Below the pieces are notes generated by a model. It was not told where the DNA came from and ran no database searches. It was given only the letters and a program-made list of their open reading frames with translations. Shown in pieces: positions 10,355 to 20,759 of a stretch of DNA of 64,000 bases. Location of the stretch: positions 3,038,001 through 3,102,000 of the forward strand of contig NC_079885.1 of assembly GCF_029227915.1 (NCBI RefSeq), written 5' to 3'. This DNA is from Hydractinia symbiolongicarpus. Its lineage: Eukaryota; Cnidaria; Hydrozoa; Anthoathecata; Hydractiniidae. Numbering within the stretch: the first letter of the stretch is position 1; the number at the start of each line of letters is the position of its first letter. The position numbers and the translations under genes are program-made.

Positions 10355-13300
10355 CGCAAAAATTTAAAAAATCGTTCGGGAAATGAGTTTACTCCCTGGG
10401 TACTTTCTTTGTATACATTTGCCTATACGGGCCAAGCCCCGGATTTACGGGAAGTCGCGGGTTTTCGTTTGCCGGCGATTAAACTTCTTTTATTCAGCGT
10501 CTCATCAAAAATGAAAACATTTTTAAAAACTACAAGTCTCATGGGCTTTAGTGGTGAAATAATAATTTAAAAAATCGTTCGAGAAATGAGTTTACACCCT
10601 GGGTACTTTCTTTGTATACTTTTGACTATACGGGCCGAGTCCAGGATTTACGGGAAATCGCGGGTTTTCGTTTGCCGGCGATTAAACCTCTTTCATTTAG
10701 CGTCTCATCAAAAATGAAAACATTTCTAAAAACTATAAGTCTCATGCGTTTTAGTGGTGAAAAAATAATTCAAAAAATCGTTCGGGAAATGAGTTTACTC
10801 CCTGGGTACTTTCTGTGTATACTTTTGACTACACGGGCCGAGTCCGGGATTTACAGGAAGTCGCGGGATTTCGTTTGCCGGCGATTAAACTTCTTTTATT
10901 CAGCGTCTCACCAAAAATGAAAACATTTTTAAAAACTACAAGTCTCATGGGATTTAGTGGTGGAAAAATAAGTTAAAAAATCGTTCGGGAAATGAGTTTA
11001 CACCCTGGGTACTTTCTTTGTATACATTCGCCTATACGAGCCAAGCCCGGGATTTACGGGAAATCGAGGGATTTCGTTTGCCGACGATTAAACTTCTTTC
11101 ATTAAGCGTCTCATCAAAAATGAAAACATTTTTGAAAACTGCAAGTCTCATGCGTTTTAGTGGTGAAAAGATAATTTAAAAAATCGTTTTGGAAATGAGT
11201 TTACTCACAGGGTACTTTCTTTGTATACATTCGACTATACGGGCCAAGCCCGGGATTTACGGGAAATCGCGGGTTTTCGTTTGCCGGCGATTAAAGCTCT
11301 TTCATTAAGCGTCTCATCAAAAATGAAAACATTTTTGAAAACTACAAGTCTCATGCGTTTTAGTGGTGAAAAAAAAATTTAAAAAATCGTTCGGGAAATG
11401 AGTTTACTCCCTGGGTACTTTCTTTGTATACATTCGCCTATACGGGCCAAGCCCCGGATTTACGGGAAATCGCGGGATTTCGTTTGCCGGCGATTAAAAC
11501 TCTTTCATTAAGCGTCTCATCAAAAATGAAAACATTTTTGAAAACTGCAAGTCTCATGCGTTTTAGTGGTGAAAAGATAATTTTAAAAATCGTTTTGGAA
11601 ATGAGTTTACTCACAGGGTACTTTCTTTGTATACATTTGACTATACGGGCCAAGCCTGGGATTTACGGGAAATCGCGGTTTTTCGTTTGCCGGCGATTAA
11701 ACTTCTTTCATTAAGCGTCTCATCAAAAATGAAAACATTTCTGAAAACTACAAGTCTCATGCGTTTTAGTGGTGAAAAAATAATTCAAAAAATCGTTCGG
11801 GAAATAAGTTTACTCCCTGGGTACTTTCTTTGTATACTTTTGACTATACGGGCCGAGTCCGGGATTTACAGGAAGTCGCTGGTTTTCGTTTGCCGGCGAT
11901 TAAACTTCTTTTATTAAGCGTCTCATCAAAAATGAAAACATTTTTAAAAACTACAAGTCTCATGGGCTTTAGTGGTGAAAAAATAATTCAAAAAATCGTT
12001 CGGGAAATGAGTTTACACCCTGGGTACTTTCTTTGTATACTTTTGACTATACGGGCCAAGACTGGGATTTACGGGAAATCACGGGTTTTCGTTTGCCGGC
12101 GATTAAACCACTTTCATTAGGCGTCTCATCAAAAATGAAAACATTTCTGAAAACTATAAGTCTCATGCGTTTTAGTGGTGAAAAAATAATTCAAAAAATC
12201 GTTCGGGAAATGAGTTTACTCCCTGGGTACTTTCTGTGTATACTTTTGACTACACGGGCCGAGTCCGGGATTTACAGGAAGTCGCGGGATTTCGTTTGCA
12301 GGCGATTAAACTTCTTTTATTCAGCGTCTCACCAAAAATGAAAACATTTTTAAAAACTACAAGTCTCATGGGATTTAGTGGTGGAAAAATAAGTTAAAAA
12401 ATCGTTCGGGAAATGAGTTTACACCCTGGGTACTTTCTTTGTATACATTCGCCTATACGAGCCAAGCCCGGGATTTACGGGAAATCGAGGGATTTCGTTT
12501 GCCGACGATTAAACTTCTTTCATTAAGCGTCTCATCAAAAATGAAAACATTTTTGAAAACTGCAAGTCTCATGCGTTTTAGTGGTGAAAAGATAATTTAA
12601 AAAATCGTTTTGGAAATGAGTTTACTCACAGGGTACTTTCTTTGTATACATTCGACTATACGGGCCAAGCCCGGGATTTACGGGAAATCGCGGGTTTTCG
12701 TTTGCCGGCGATTAAACCTCTTTCATTAAGCGTCTCATCAAAAATGAAAACATTTTTGAAAACTACAAGTCTCATGCGTTTTAGTGGTGAAAAAAAATTT
12801 AAAAAATCGTTCGGGAAATGAGTTTACTCCCTGGGTACTTTCTTTGTATACATTCGCCTATACGGGCCAAGCCCCGGATTTACGGGAAATCGCGGGATTT
12901 CGTTTGCCGGCGATTAAAACTCTTTCATTAAGCGTCTCATCAAAAATGAAAACATTTTTGAAAACTGCAAGTCTCATGCGTTTTAGTGGTGAAAAGATAA
13001 TTTTAAAAATCGTTTTGGAAATGAGTTTACTCACAGGGTACTTTCTTTGTATACATTTGACTATACGGGCCAAGCCTGGAATTTACGGGAAATCGCGGTT
13101 TTTCGTTTGCCGGCGATTAAACTTCTTTCATTAAGCGTCTCATCAAAAATGAAAACATTTCTGAAAACTACAAGTCTCATGCGTCTTAGTGGTGAAAAAA
13201 TAATTCAAAAAATCGTTCGGGAAATAAGTTTACTCCCTGGGTACTTTCTTTGTATACTTTTGACTATACGGGCCGAGTCCGGGATTTACAGGAAGTCGCG

Positions 13301-14024
13301 GGTTTTCGTTTGCCGGCGATTAAACTTCTTTTATTAAGCGTCTCATCAAAAATGAAAACATTTTTAAAAACTACAAGTCTCATGGGCTTTAGTGGTGAAA
13401 AAATAATTTAAAAAATCGTTCGGGAAATGAGTTTACACCCTGGGTACTTTCTTTGTATACTTTTGACTATACGGGCCGAGTCCGGGATTTACGGGAAGTC
13501 GCGGGTTTTCGTTTGCGGCGATTAAACCTCTTTCATTAAGCGTCTCATCAAAAATGAAAACATTTTTGAAAACTGCAAGTCTCATGCGTTTTAGTGGTGA
13601 AAAGATAATTTTAAAAATCGTTTTGGAAATGAGTTTACTCACAGGGTACTTTCTTTGTATACATTCGACTATACGGGCCAAGCCTGGGATTTACGGGAAA
13701 TTGCGGGTTTTCGTTTGCCGGCGATTAAACTTCTTTCATTAAGCGTCTCATCAAAAATGAAAACATTTCTAAAAACTACAAGTCTCATGCGTTTTAGTGG
13801 TGAAAAAATAATTCAAAAAATCGTTCGGGAAATGAGTTTACTCCCTGAGTACTTTCTTTGTATACTTTTGACTACACGGGCCGAGTCCGGGATTTACAGG
13901 AAGTCGCGGGTTTTCGTTTGCCGGCGATTAAACTTCTTTTATTCAGCGTCTCATCAAAAATGAAAACATTTTTAAAAACTACAAGTCTCATGGGCTTTAG
14001 TGGTGAAAAAATAATTTAAAAAAT
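10355..14024. repeat. 203-bp satellite array, block 2 (~18 units)
   Basis: Same unit as block 1. The variant order largely repeats that of 1379-4400 and, at the right end, that of 8500-9109. No gene is seen. Confidence 0.95.
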
Positions 14025-14534
14025 AGAAAGAACAATGATGGCGTTCTTTCGTTTAGAAAGACAAATTATGCATTTTTCCTCATCATCATACTCATCATCC
14101 ACATCATACTCGTCACCCTCGTCATACTCATTACCATCATCATACTCATCACCCTCATCATCCGCAACCGGCACTGGTCTGGGCATCGGTCTGGTGGATC
14201 TAGGTCTAACAATAAAAAAGGGTTGCCCATAATAATTGTCCCTATAGTGGAATGTTAATAATTCGATCAGCTCAACCTTTCTGAGCCTTGAGTATCCATG
14301 TAGACCTTCCCGTCTGGCGTAAGCTCTTAATTTGGAAACTGTATCCCCAATGCAAAATGATGCTTGCGTCTCTACATTCATATCCAAATTATTAAACTCA
14401 TCGCTATATGGATTCGGGGGATACGACCCTGTCAATTTACGGATCAGCGCGCTCTTTCTGAGCTTTGCGTAGCCATGTAGGCCGCGTTTTCTAGCGAGAG
14501 CTCTTAATTCAGAAACTGTATTTCTCAATGACAT
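14016..14534 (-). CDS. SAP-repeat protein A with truncated RING finger, copy 3
   Basis: 172-aa copy with the same protein sequence as copy 1: Arg in the second SAP repeat, same acidic tract, same C-x2-C remnant and same satellite-encoded last codons. See the copy at 125-643 for domains and the start choice. Confidence 0.58.
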   Translation of the reverse strand: MSLRNTVSELRALARKRGLHGYAKLRKSALIRKLTGSYPPNPYSDEFNNLDMNVETQASFCIGDTVSKLRAYARREGLHGYSRLRKVELIELLTFHYRDNYYGQPFFIVRPRSTRPMPRPVPVADDEGDEYDDGNEYDEGDEYDVDDEYDDEEKCIICLSKRKNAIIVLSIF

Positions 14535-14731
14535 GCTTGTGTACGATATACGATTTGAAATCTTTAAGACGGTTTTATAAGTCGTGCTGAAGGGTTGTGA
14601 GTGTCCTGGTTTGTGGTTGCCCCACCATGCTAAAATTGTAGTAAAACACGCTGAAACAAACATACATCGATATACCATGGGTACCCACCCACCAGCACCT
14701 AGAAGGCTGTTACCGGTACACCCACCAACAT

Positions 14732-14753
14732 TTGTTACTCGGACGAGTAACAA
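14732..14753. terminator. Perfect 10-bp stem hairpin 3' of gene B, copy 3
   Basis: Identical to the inverted repeat at 841-862. Confidence 0.6.
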
Positions 14754-14768
14754 AAAAGGGTTGTTCAA

Positions 14769-15074
14769 TCACTTGGATCTCTTGTCGTTATAACGTTTTT
14801 GAGATCTTAGATATGCCTCCCTGTTTTTCGACCTCCACCTCGAACAGTATCCATACCATTCCCGTTTGGTATCCGGATCGATGGTGTAGGATGGGTCGAG
14901 ATCATTCTTCTCGATCACCTCAACCAGTTTAGCCTTTTTCATCCCCGTGATATACTTCACCCCACGGGATTTGGCAACCTCTCGCAACTCTCTCAGTTTC
15001 ATCGATTTGTATTGGGGTACACAACCATCGGTGGTATCACAATGTAGATCAGTTTGAGTATCCATGTCTGACAT
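14769..15074 (-). CDS. Small SAP-domain basic protein B, copy 3
   Basis: 101 aa, identical to copy 1 except Gln for Asp at residue 21, just before the SAP domain; the codon differs at two bases. The reading frame, AT-rich upstream region and TGA followed by an open frame are all kept. Confidence 0.68.
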   Translation of the reverse strand: MSDMDTQTDLHCDTTDGCVPQYKSMKLRELREVAKSRGVKYITGMKKAKLVEVIEKNDLDPSYTIDPDTKREWYGYCSRWRSKNREAYLRSQKRYNDKRSK

Positions 15075-15189
15075 ATTAATATAATATAAAAAACTTTAAG
15101 CACTTTTATCGTACCACACCGCTTTACTTTCAAATATTAATTTTTTAAATAGCACACGAAATATGCAAGCGGTGTACATGCACACATCA

Positions 15190-15280
15190 CTAACTTTGTT
15201 CCTGATTTACCGTCTTTCTGAGGCTTTGAACCTCGGCCATTAGACTTTTTTCAAACTGGTTGCGCGTTTCGCTCTCCATC
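15190..15280 (-). pseudogene. 3' fragment of the 197-aa membrane protein gene, copy 3
   Basis: 91 bp equal to the last 29 codons and stop of the gene at 20760-21353. The right junction (CTCTCCATC followed by satellite AAGTCTCATG) is ~11 bp further into the gene than in copies 1 and 2 and joins a different phase of the satellite. Its sequence (TTAGACTTTTTTC) agrees with the intact gene and not with copies 1 and 2. Confidence 0.87.
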
Positions 15281-18200
15281 AAGTCTCATGCGTTTTAGTG
15301 GTGAAAAAAAAATTTAAAAAATCGTTCGGGAAATGAGTTTACTCCCTGGGTACTTTCTTTGTATACATTCGCCTATACGAACCAAGCCCCGGATTTACGG
15401 AAAGTCGCGGGTTTTCGTTTGCCGGCGATTAAACTTCTTTTATTCAGCGTCTCATCAAAAATGAAAACATTTTTAAAAACTACAAGTCTCATGGGCTTTA
15501 GTGGTGAAATAATAATTTAAAAAATCGTTCGGGAAATGAGTTTACACCCTGGGTACTTTCTTTGTATACTTTTGACTATACGGGCCGAGTCCAGGATTTA
15601 CGGGAAATCGCGGGTTTTCGTTTGCCGGCGATTAAACCTCTTTCATTTAGCGTCTCATCAAAAATGAAAACATTTTTAAAAACTACAAGTCTCATGCGTT
15701 TTAGTGGTGAAAAAAAAATTTAAAAAATCGTTCGGGAAATGAGTTTACTCCCTGGGTACTTTCTTTGTATACATTCGCCTATACGGGCCAAGCCCGGGAT
15801 TTACGGGAAATCGCGGGATTTCGTTTGCCGGCGATTAAACCTCTTTCATTAAGTGTCTCATCAAAAATGAAAACATTTTTGAAAACTGCAAGTCTCATGC
15901 GTTTTAGTGGTGAAAAGATAATTTTAAAAATCGTTTTGGAAATGAGTTTACTCACAGGGTACTTTCTTTGTATGCATTCGACTATACGGGCCAAGCCCCG
16001 GATTTACGGGAAATCACGGGTTTTCGTTTGCCGGCGATTAAACCACTTTCATTAGGCGTCTCATCAAAAATGAAAACATTTCTGAAAACTACAAGTCTCA
16101 TGCGTTTTAGTGGTGAAAAAATAATTCAAAAAATCGTTCGGGAAATGAGTTTACTCCCTGGGTACTTTCTGTGTATACTTTTGACTACACGGGCCGAGTC
16201 CGGGATTTACAGGAAGTCGCGGGATTTTGTTTGCCGGCGATTAAACTTCTTTTATTCAGCGTCTCACCAAAAATGAAAACACTTTTGAAAACTGCAAGTC
16301 TCATGCGTTTTAGTGGTGAAAAGATAATTTTAAAAATCGTTTTGGAAATGAGTTTACTCACAGGGTACTTTCTTTGTATACATTCGACTATACGGGCCAA
16401 GCCCGGGATTTACGGGAAATCGAGGGATTTCGTTTGCCGACGATTAAACTTCTTTCATTAAGCGTCTCATCAAAAATGAAAACATTTTTGCAAACTGCAA
16501 GTCTCATGCGTTTTAGTGGTGAAAAGATAATTTAAAAAATCGTTTTGGAAATGAGTTTACTCACAGGGTAATTTCTTTGTATACATTCGACTATACGGGC
16601 CAAGCCCGGGATTTACGGGAAATCGCGGGTTTTCGTTTGCCGGCGATTAAACCTCTTTCATTAAGCGTCTCATCAAAAATGAAAACATTTTTGAAAACTA
16701 CAAGTCTCATGCGTTTTAGTGGTGAAAAAAAAATTTAAAAAATCGTTCGGGAAATGAGTTTACTCCCTGGGTACTTTCTTTGTATACATTCGCCTATACG
16801 GGCCAAGCCCGGGATTTACGGGAAATCGCGGGATTTCGTTTGCCGGCGATTAAACCTCTTTCATTAAGTGTCTCATCAAAAATGAAAACATTTTTGAAAA
16901 CTGCAAGTCTCATGCGTTTTAGTGGTGAAAAGATAATTTTAAAAATCGTTTTGGAAATGAGTTTACTCACAGGGTACTTTCTTTGTATGCATTCGACTAT
17001 ACGGGCCAAGCCCCGGATTTACGGGAAATCACGGGTTTTCGTTTGCCGGCGATTAAACCACTTTCATTAGGCGTCTCATCAAAAATGAAAACATTTCTGA
17101 AAACTACAAGTCTCATGCGTTTTAGTGGTGAAAAAATAATTCAAAAAATCGTTCGGGAAATGAGTTTACTCCCTGGGTACTTTCTGTGTATACTTTTGAC
17201 TACACGGGCCGAGTCCGGGATTTACAGGAAGTCGCGGGATTTTGTTTGCCGGCGATTAAACTTCTTTTATTCAGCGTCTCACCAAAAATGAAAACACTTT
17301 TGAAAACTGCAAGTCTCATGCGTTTTAGTGGTGAAAAGATAATTTTAAAAATCGTTTTGGAAATGAGTTTACTCACAGGGTACTTTCTTTGTATACATTC
17401 GACTATACGGGCCAAGCCCGGGATTTACGGGAAATCGAGGGATTTCGTTTGCCGACGATTAAACTTCTTTCATTAAGCGTCTCATCAAAAATGAAAACAT
17501 TTTTGCAAACTGCAAGTCTCATGCGTTTTAGTGGTGAAAAGATAATTTAAAAAATCGTTTTGGAAATGAGTTTACTCACAGGGTAATTTCTTTGTATACA
17601 TTCGACTATACGGGCCAAGCCCGGGATTTACGGGAAATCGCGGGTTTTCGTTTGCCGGCGATTAAACCTCTTTCATTAAGCGTCTCATCAAAAATGAAAA
17701 CATTTTTGAAAACTACAAGTCTCATGCGTTTTAGTGGTGAAAAAAAATTTTGAAAAATCGTTCGGGAAATGAGTTTACTCCCTGGGAACTTTCTTTGTAT
17801 ACATTTGCCTATACGGGCCAAGCCCCGGATTTACGGGAAATCGCGGGATTTCGTTTGCCGGCGATTAAAACTCTTTCATTAAGCGTCTCATCAAAAATGA
17901 AAACATTTTTAAAAACTACAAGTCTCATGCGTTTTAGTGGTGAAAAAAAAATTTAAAAAATCGTTCGGGAAATGAGTTTACTCCCTGGGTACTTTCTTTG
18001 TATACATTCGCCTATACGGGCCAAGCCCGGGATTTACGGGAAATCGCGGGATTTCGTTTGCCGGCGATTAAACCTCTTTCATTAAGTGTCTCATCAAAAA
18101 TGAAAACACTTTTGAAAACTGCAAGTCTCATGCGTTTTAGTGGTGAAAAGATAATTTTAAAAATCGTTTTGGAAATGAGTTTACTCACAGGGTACTTTCT

Positions 18201-19585
18201 TTGTATGCATTCGACTATATGGGCCAAGACTGGGATTTACGGGAAATCACGGGTTTTCGTTTGCCGGCGATTATACCACTTTCTTCAAGCGTCTCATCAA
18301 AAATGAAAACATTTTTGCAAACTGCAAGTCTCATGCGTTTTAGTGGTGAAAAGATACTTAAAAAAATCGTTTTGGAAATGAGTTTACTAACAGGGTACTT
18401 TCTTTGTATACATTCGACTATACGGGCCAAGCCCGGGATTTACGGGAAATCGCGGGTTTTCGTTTGCCGGCGATTAAACCTCTTTCATTAAGCGTCTCAT
18501 TAAAAATGAAAACATTTTTGAAAACTAAAAGTCTCATGCGTTTTAGTGGTGAAAAAAAAATTTAAAAAATCGTTCGGGAAATGAGTTTACTCCCTGGGTA
18601 CTTTCTTTGTATACATTCGCCTATACGGGCCAAGCCCCGGATTTACGGGAAATCGCGGGATTTCGTTTGCCGGCGATTAAAACTCTTTCATTAAGCGTCT
18701 CATCAAAAATGAAAATATTTTTGAAAACTGCAAGTCTCATGCGTTTTAGTGGTGAAAAGATAATTTTAAAAATCGTTTTGGAAATGAGTTTACTCACAGG
18801 GTACTTTCTTTGTATACATTTGACTATACGGGCCAAGCCTGGGATTTACGGGAAATCGCGGTTTTTCGTTTGCCGGCGATTAAACTTCTTTCATTAAGCG
18901 TCTCATCAAAAATGAAAACATTTCTGAAAACTACAAGTCTCATGCGTTTTAGTGGTGAAAAAATAATTCAAAAAATCGTTCGGGAAATAAGTTTACTCCC
19001 TGGGTACTTTCTTTGTATACTTTTGACTATACGGGCCGAGTCCGGGATTTACAGGAAGTCGCGGTTTTTCGTTTGCCGGCGATTAAACTTCTTTTATTAA
19101 GCGTCTCATCAAAAATGAAAACATTTTTAAAAACTACAAGTCTCATGGGCTTTAGTGGTGAAAAAATAATTTAAAAAATCGTTCGGGAAATGAGTTTACA
19201 CCGTGGGTACTTTCTTTGTATACATTCGCCTATACGAGCCAAGCCCGGGATTTACGGGAAATCGCGGGATTTCGTTTGCCGGCGATTAAACTTCTTTCAT
19301 TAAGCGTCTCATCAAAAATGAAAACATTTTTGAAAACTGCAAGTCTCATGCGTTTTAGTGGTGAAAAGATAATTTCAAAAATCGTTTTGGAAATGAGTTT
19401 ACACACAGGGTACTTTCTTTGTATACATTCGACTATACGGGCCAAGCCTGGGATTTACGGGAAATTGCGGGTTTTCGTTTGCCGGCGATTAAACTTCTTT
19501 TATTCAGCGTTTCATCAAAAATGAAAACATTTTTAAAAACTACAAGTCTCATGGGCTTTAGTGGTGAAAAAATAATTTAAAAAAT
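15281..19585. repeat. 203-bp satellite array, block 3 (~21 units)
   Basis: Same unit as the earlier blocks, ending at the sharp boundary with the viral island. No gene is seen. Confidence 0.95.
15700..17730. repeat. 5-unit higher-order repeat (1015 bp), two copies
   Basis: Variants at 15765, 15968 and 16171 recur exactly 1015 bp later at 16780, 16983 and 17186, including rare changes such as TTTGTATGCATTCG and TTTTTGCAAACTG. The near-identity points to a recent duplication. Confidence 0.8.
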
Positions 19586-20104
19586 AGAAAGAACAATGAT
19601 GGCGTTCTTTCGTTTAGAAAGACAAATTATGCATTTTTCCTCATCATCATACTCATCACACTCATCATCCACATCATACTCGTCACCCTCGTCATACTCA
19701 TTACCATCATCATACTCATCACCCTCATCATCCGCAACCGGCACTGGTCTGGGCATCGGTCTGGTGGATCTAGGTCTAACAATAAAAAAGGGTTGCCCAT
19801 AATAATTGTCCCTATAGTGGAATGTTAATAATTCGATCAGCTCAACCTTTCTGAGCCTTGAGTATCCATGTAGACCTTCCCGTCTGGCGTAAGCTGTTAA
19901 TTTGGAAACTGTATCCCCAATGCAAAATGATGCTTGCGTCTCTACATTCATATCCAAATTATTAAACTCATCGCTATATGGATTCGGGGGATACGACCCT
20001 GTCAATTTACGGATCAGCGCGCTCTTTCTGAGCTTTGCGTAGCCATGTAGGCCGCGTTTTCTAGCGAGAGCTCTTAATTCAGAAACTGTATTTCTCAATG
20101 ACAT
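19577..20104 (-). CDS. SAP-repeat protein A with truncated RING finger, island copy 4
   Basis: 175-aa version at the left edge of the viral island. It has the same two SAP repeats, acidic tract and C-x2-C RING remnant as the array copies. A 9-bp insertion in the trinucleotide-like acidic tract adds three residues (C-D-E). The second SAP repeat has Thr as in copy 2. The unique sequence ends at 19586; the terminal I-F-stop is read from the 203-bp satellite, so this gene too is cut inside its RING. The other copies share exactly this break, so truncation came before amplification. The start choice rests on the TATAAAA box upstream of 20104. It is probably a nucleic-acid-binding protein that once had a ubiquitin-ligase domain (inference). 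Confidence 0.62.
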   Translation of the reverse strand: MSLRNTVSELRALARKRGLHGYAKLRKSALIRKLTGSYPPNPYSDEFNNLDMNVETQASFCIGDTVSKLTAYARREGLHGYSRLRKVELIELLTFHYRDNYYGQPFFIVRPRSTRPMPRPVPVADDEGDEYDDGNEYDEGDEYDVDDECDEYDDEEKCIICLSKRKNAIIVLSIF

Positions 20105-20301
20105 GCTTGTGTACGATATACGATTTGAAATCTTTAAGACGGTTTTATAAGTCGTGCTGAAGGGTTGTGAGTGTCCTGGTTTGTGGTTGCCCCACCATGC
20201 TAAAATTGTAGTAAAACACGCTGAAACAAACATACATCGATATACCATGGGTACCCACCCACCAGCACCTAGAAGGCTGTTACCGGTACACCCACCAACA
20301 T

Positions 20302-20323
20302 TTGTTACTCGGACGAGTAACAA
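20302..20323. terminator. Perfect 10-bp stem hairpin 3' of gene B, island copy
   Basis: TTGTTACTCG, 2-nt centre, CGAGTAACAA, about 15 nt past the TGA of gene B at 20339. Its GTTAC/GTAAC core also occurs in the hairpins at 23127 and 25018. Confidence 0.62.
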
Positions 20324-20338
20324 AAAAGGGTTGTTCAA

Positions 20339-20644
20339 TCACTTGGATCTCTTGTCGTTATAACGTTTTTGAGATCTTAGATATGCCTCCCTGTTTTTCG
20401 ACCTCCACCTCGAACAGTATCCATACCATTCCCGTTTGGTATCCGGATCGATGGTGTAGGATGGGTCGAGATCATTCTTCTCGATCACCTCAACCAGTTT
20501 AGCCTTTTTCATCCCCGTGATATACTTCACCCCACGGGATTTGGCAACCTCTCGCAACTCTCTCAGTTTCATCGATTTGTAGTCGGGTACACAACCATCG
20601 GTGGTATCACAAGGTAGATCAGTTTGAGTATCCATGTCTGACAT
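20339..20644 (-). CDS. Small SAP-domain basic protein B, island copy 4
   Basis: 101 aa, with Pro for His at residue 11 compared with the array copies. SAP-like domain about 25-56; basic, aromatic C-terminal tail 78-101. It lies 115 bp downstream of the 197-aa gene on the same strand, with an AT-rich upstream segment (ATATTATATTAAT next to the ATG, and an AAAGTTTTTTAT tract). A DNA-binding role, perhaps packing virion DNA or regulating transcription, is inference. Confidence 0.7.
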   Translation of the reverse strand: MSDMDTQTDLPCDTTDGCVPDYKSMKLRELREVAKSRGVKYITGMKKAKLVEVIEKNDLDPSYTIDPDTKREWYGYCSRWRSKNREAYLRSQKRYNDKRSK

Positions 20645-20685
20645 ATTAATATAATATAAAAAACTTTAAGCACTTTTATCGTACC

Positions 20686-20745
20686 ACACCGCTTTACTTT
20701 TAAATATTAATTTTTTAAATAGCACAAGAAATATGCAAGCGGTGT
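20686..20745. terminator. Inverted repeat 3' of the 197-aa gene
   Basis: ACACCGCTT (20686-20694) and AAGCGGTGT (20737-20745) are perfect 9-bp arms around a 42-nt AT-rich loop, starting 15 nt past the stop of the 197-aa gene. It is kept in cassette copies 1 and 3; copy 2 has a point change in the left arm. It may act as a 3'-end signal or as a promoter-region element for gene B. Confidence 0.5.
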
Positions 20746-20759
20746 ACATGCACACATCA

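Larger units (their letters stand above)
8977..13300. repeat. Segmental duplication of cassette plus ~3 kb of satellite (offset 8976 bp)
   Basis: Cassette copy 1 and the satellite variants after it, to about 4300, recur in the same order 8976 bp to the right (125 to 9101, 1636 to 10612, 2651 to 11627, 3057 to 12033). Cassette and satellite were therefore duplicated together. The array just left of cassettes 2 and 3 also matches, with offset 4915 (8740 to 13655). Confidence 0.75.

Noticed and set aside
1376-19524. Ladder of 60-120 codon open frames on both strands in the 203-bp array
   Set aside because: They repeat with the satellite period and sit in shifting frames because 203 is not divisible by 3. 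Both strands are open at once over the same DNA, with no conserved start or stop context.
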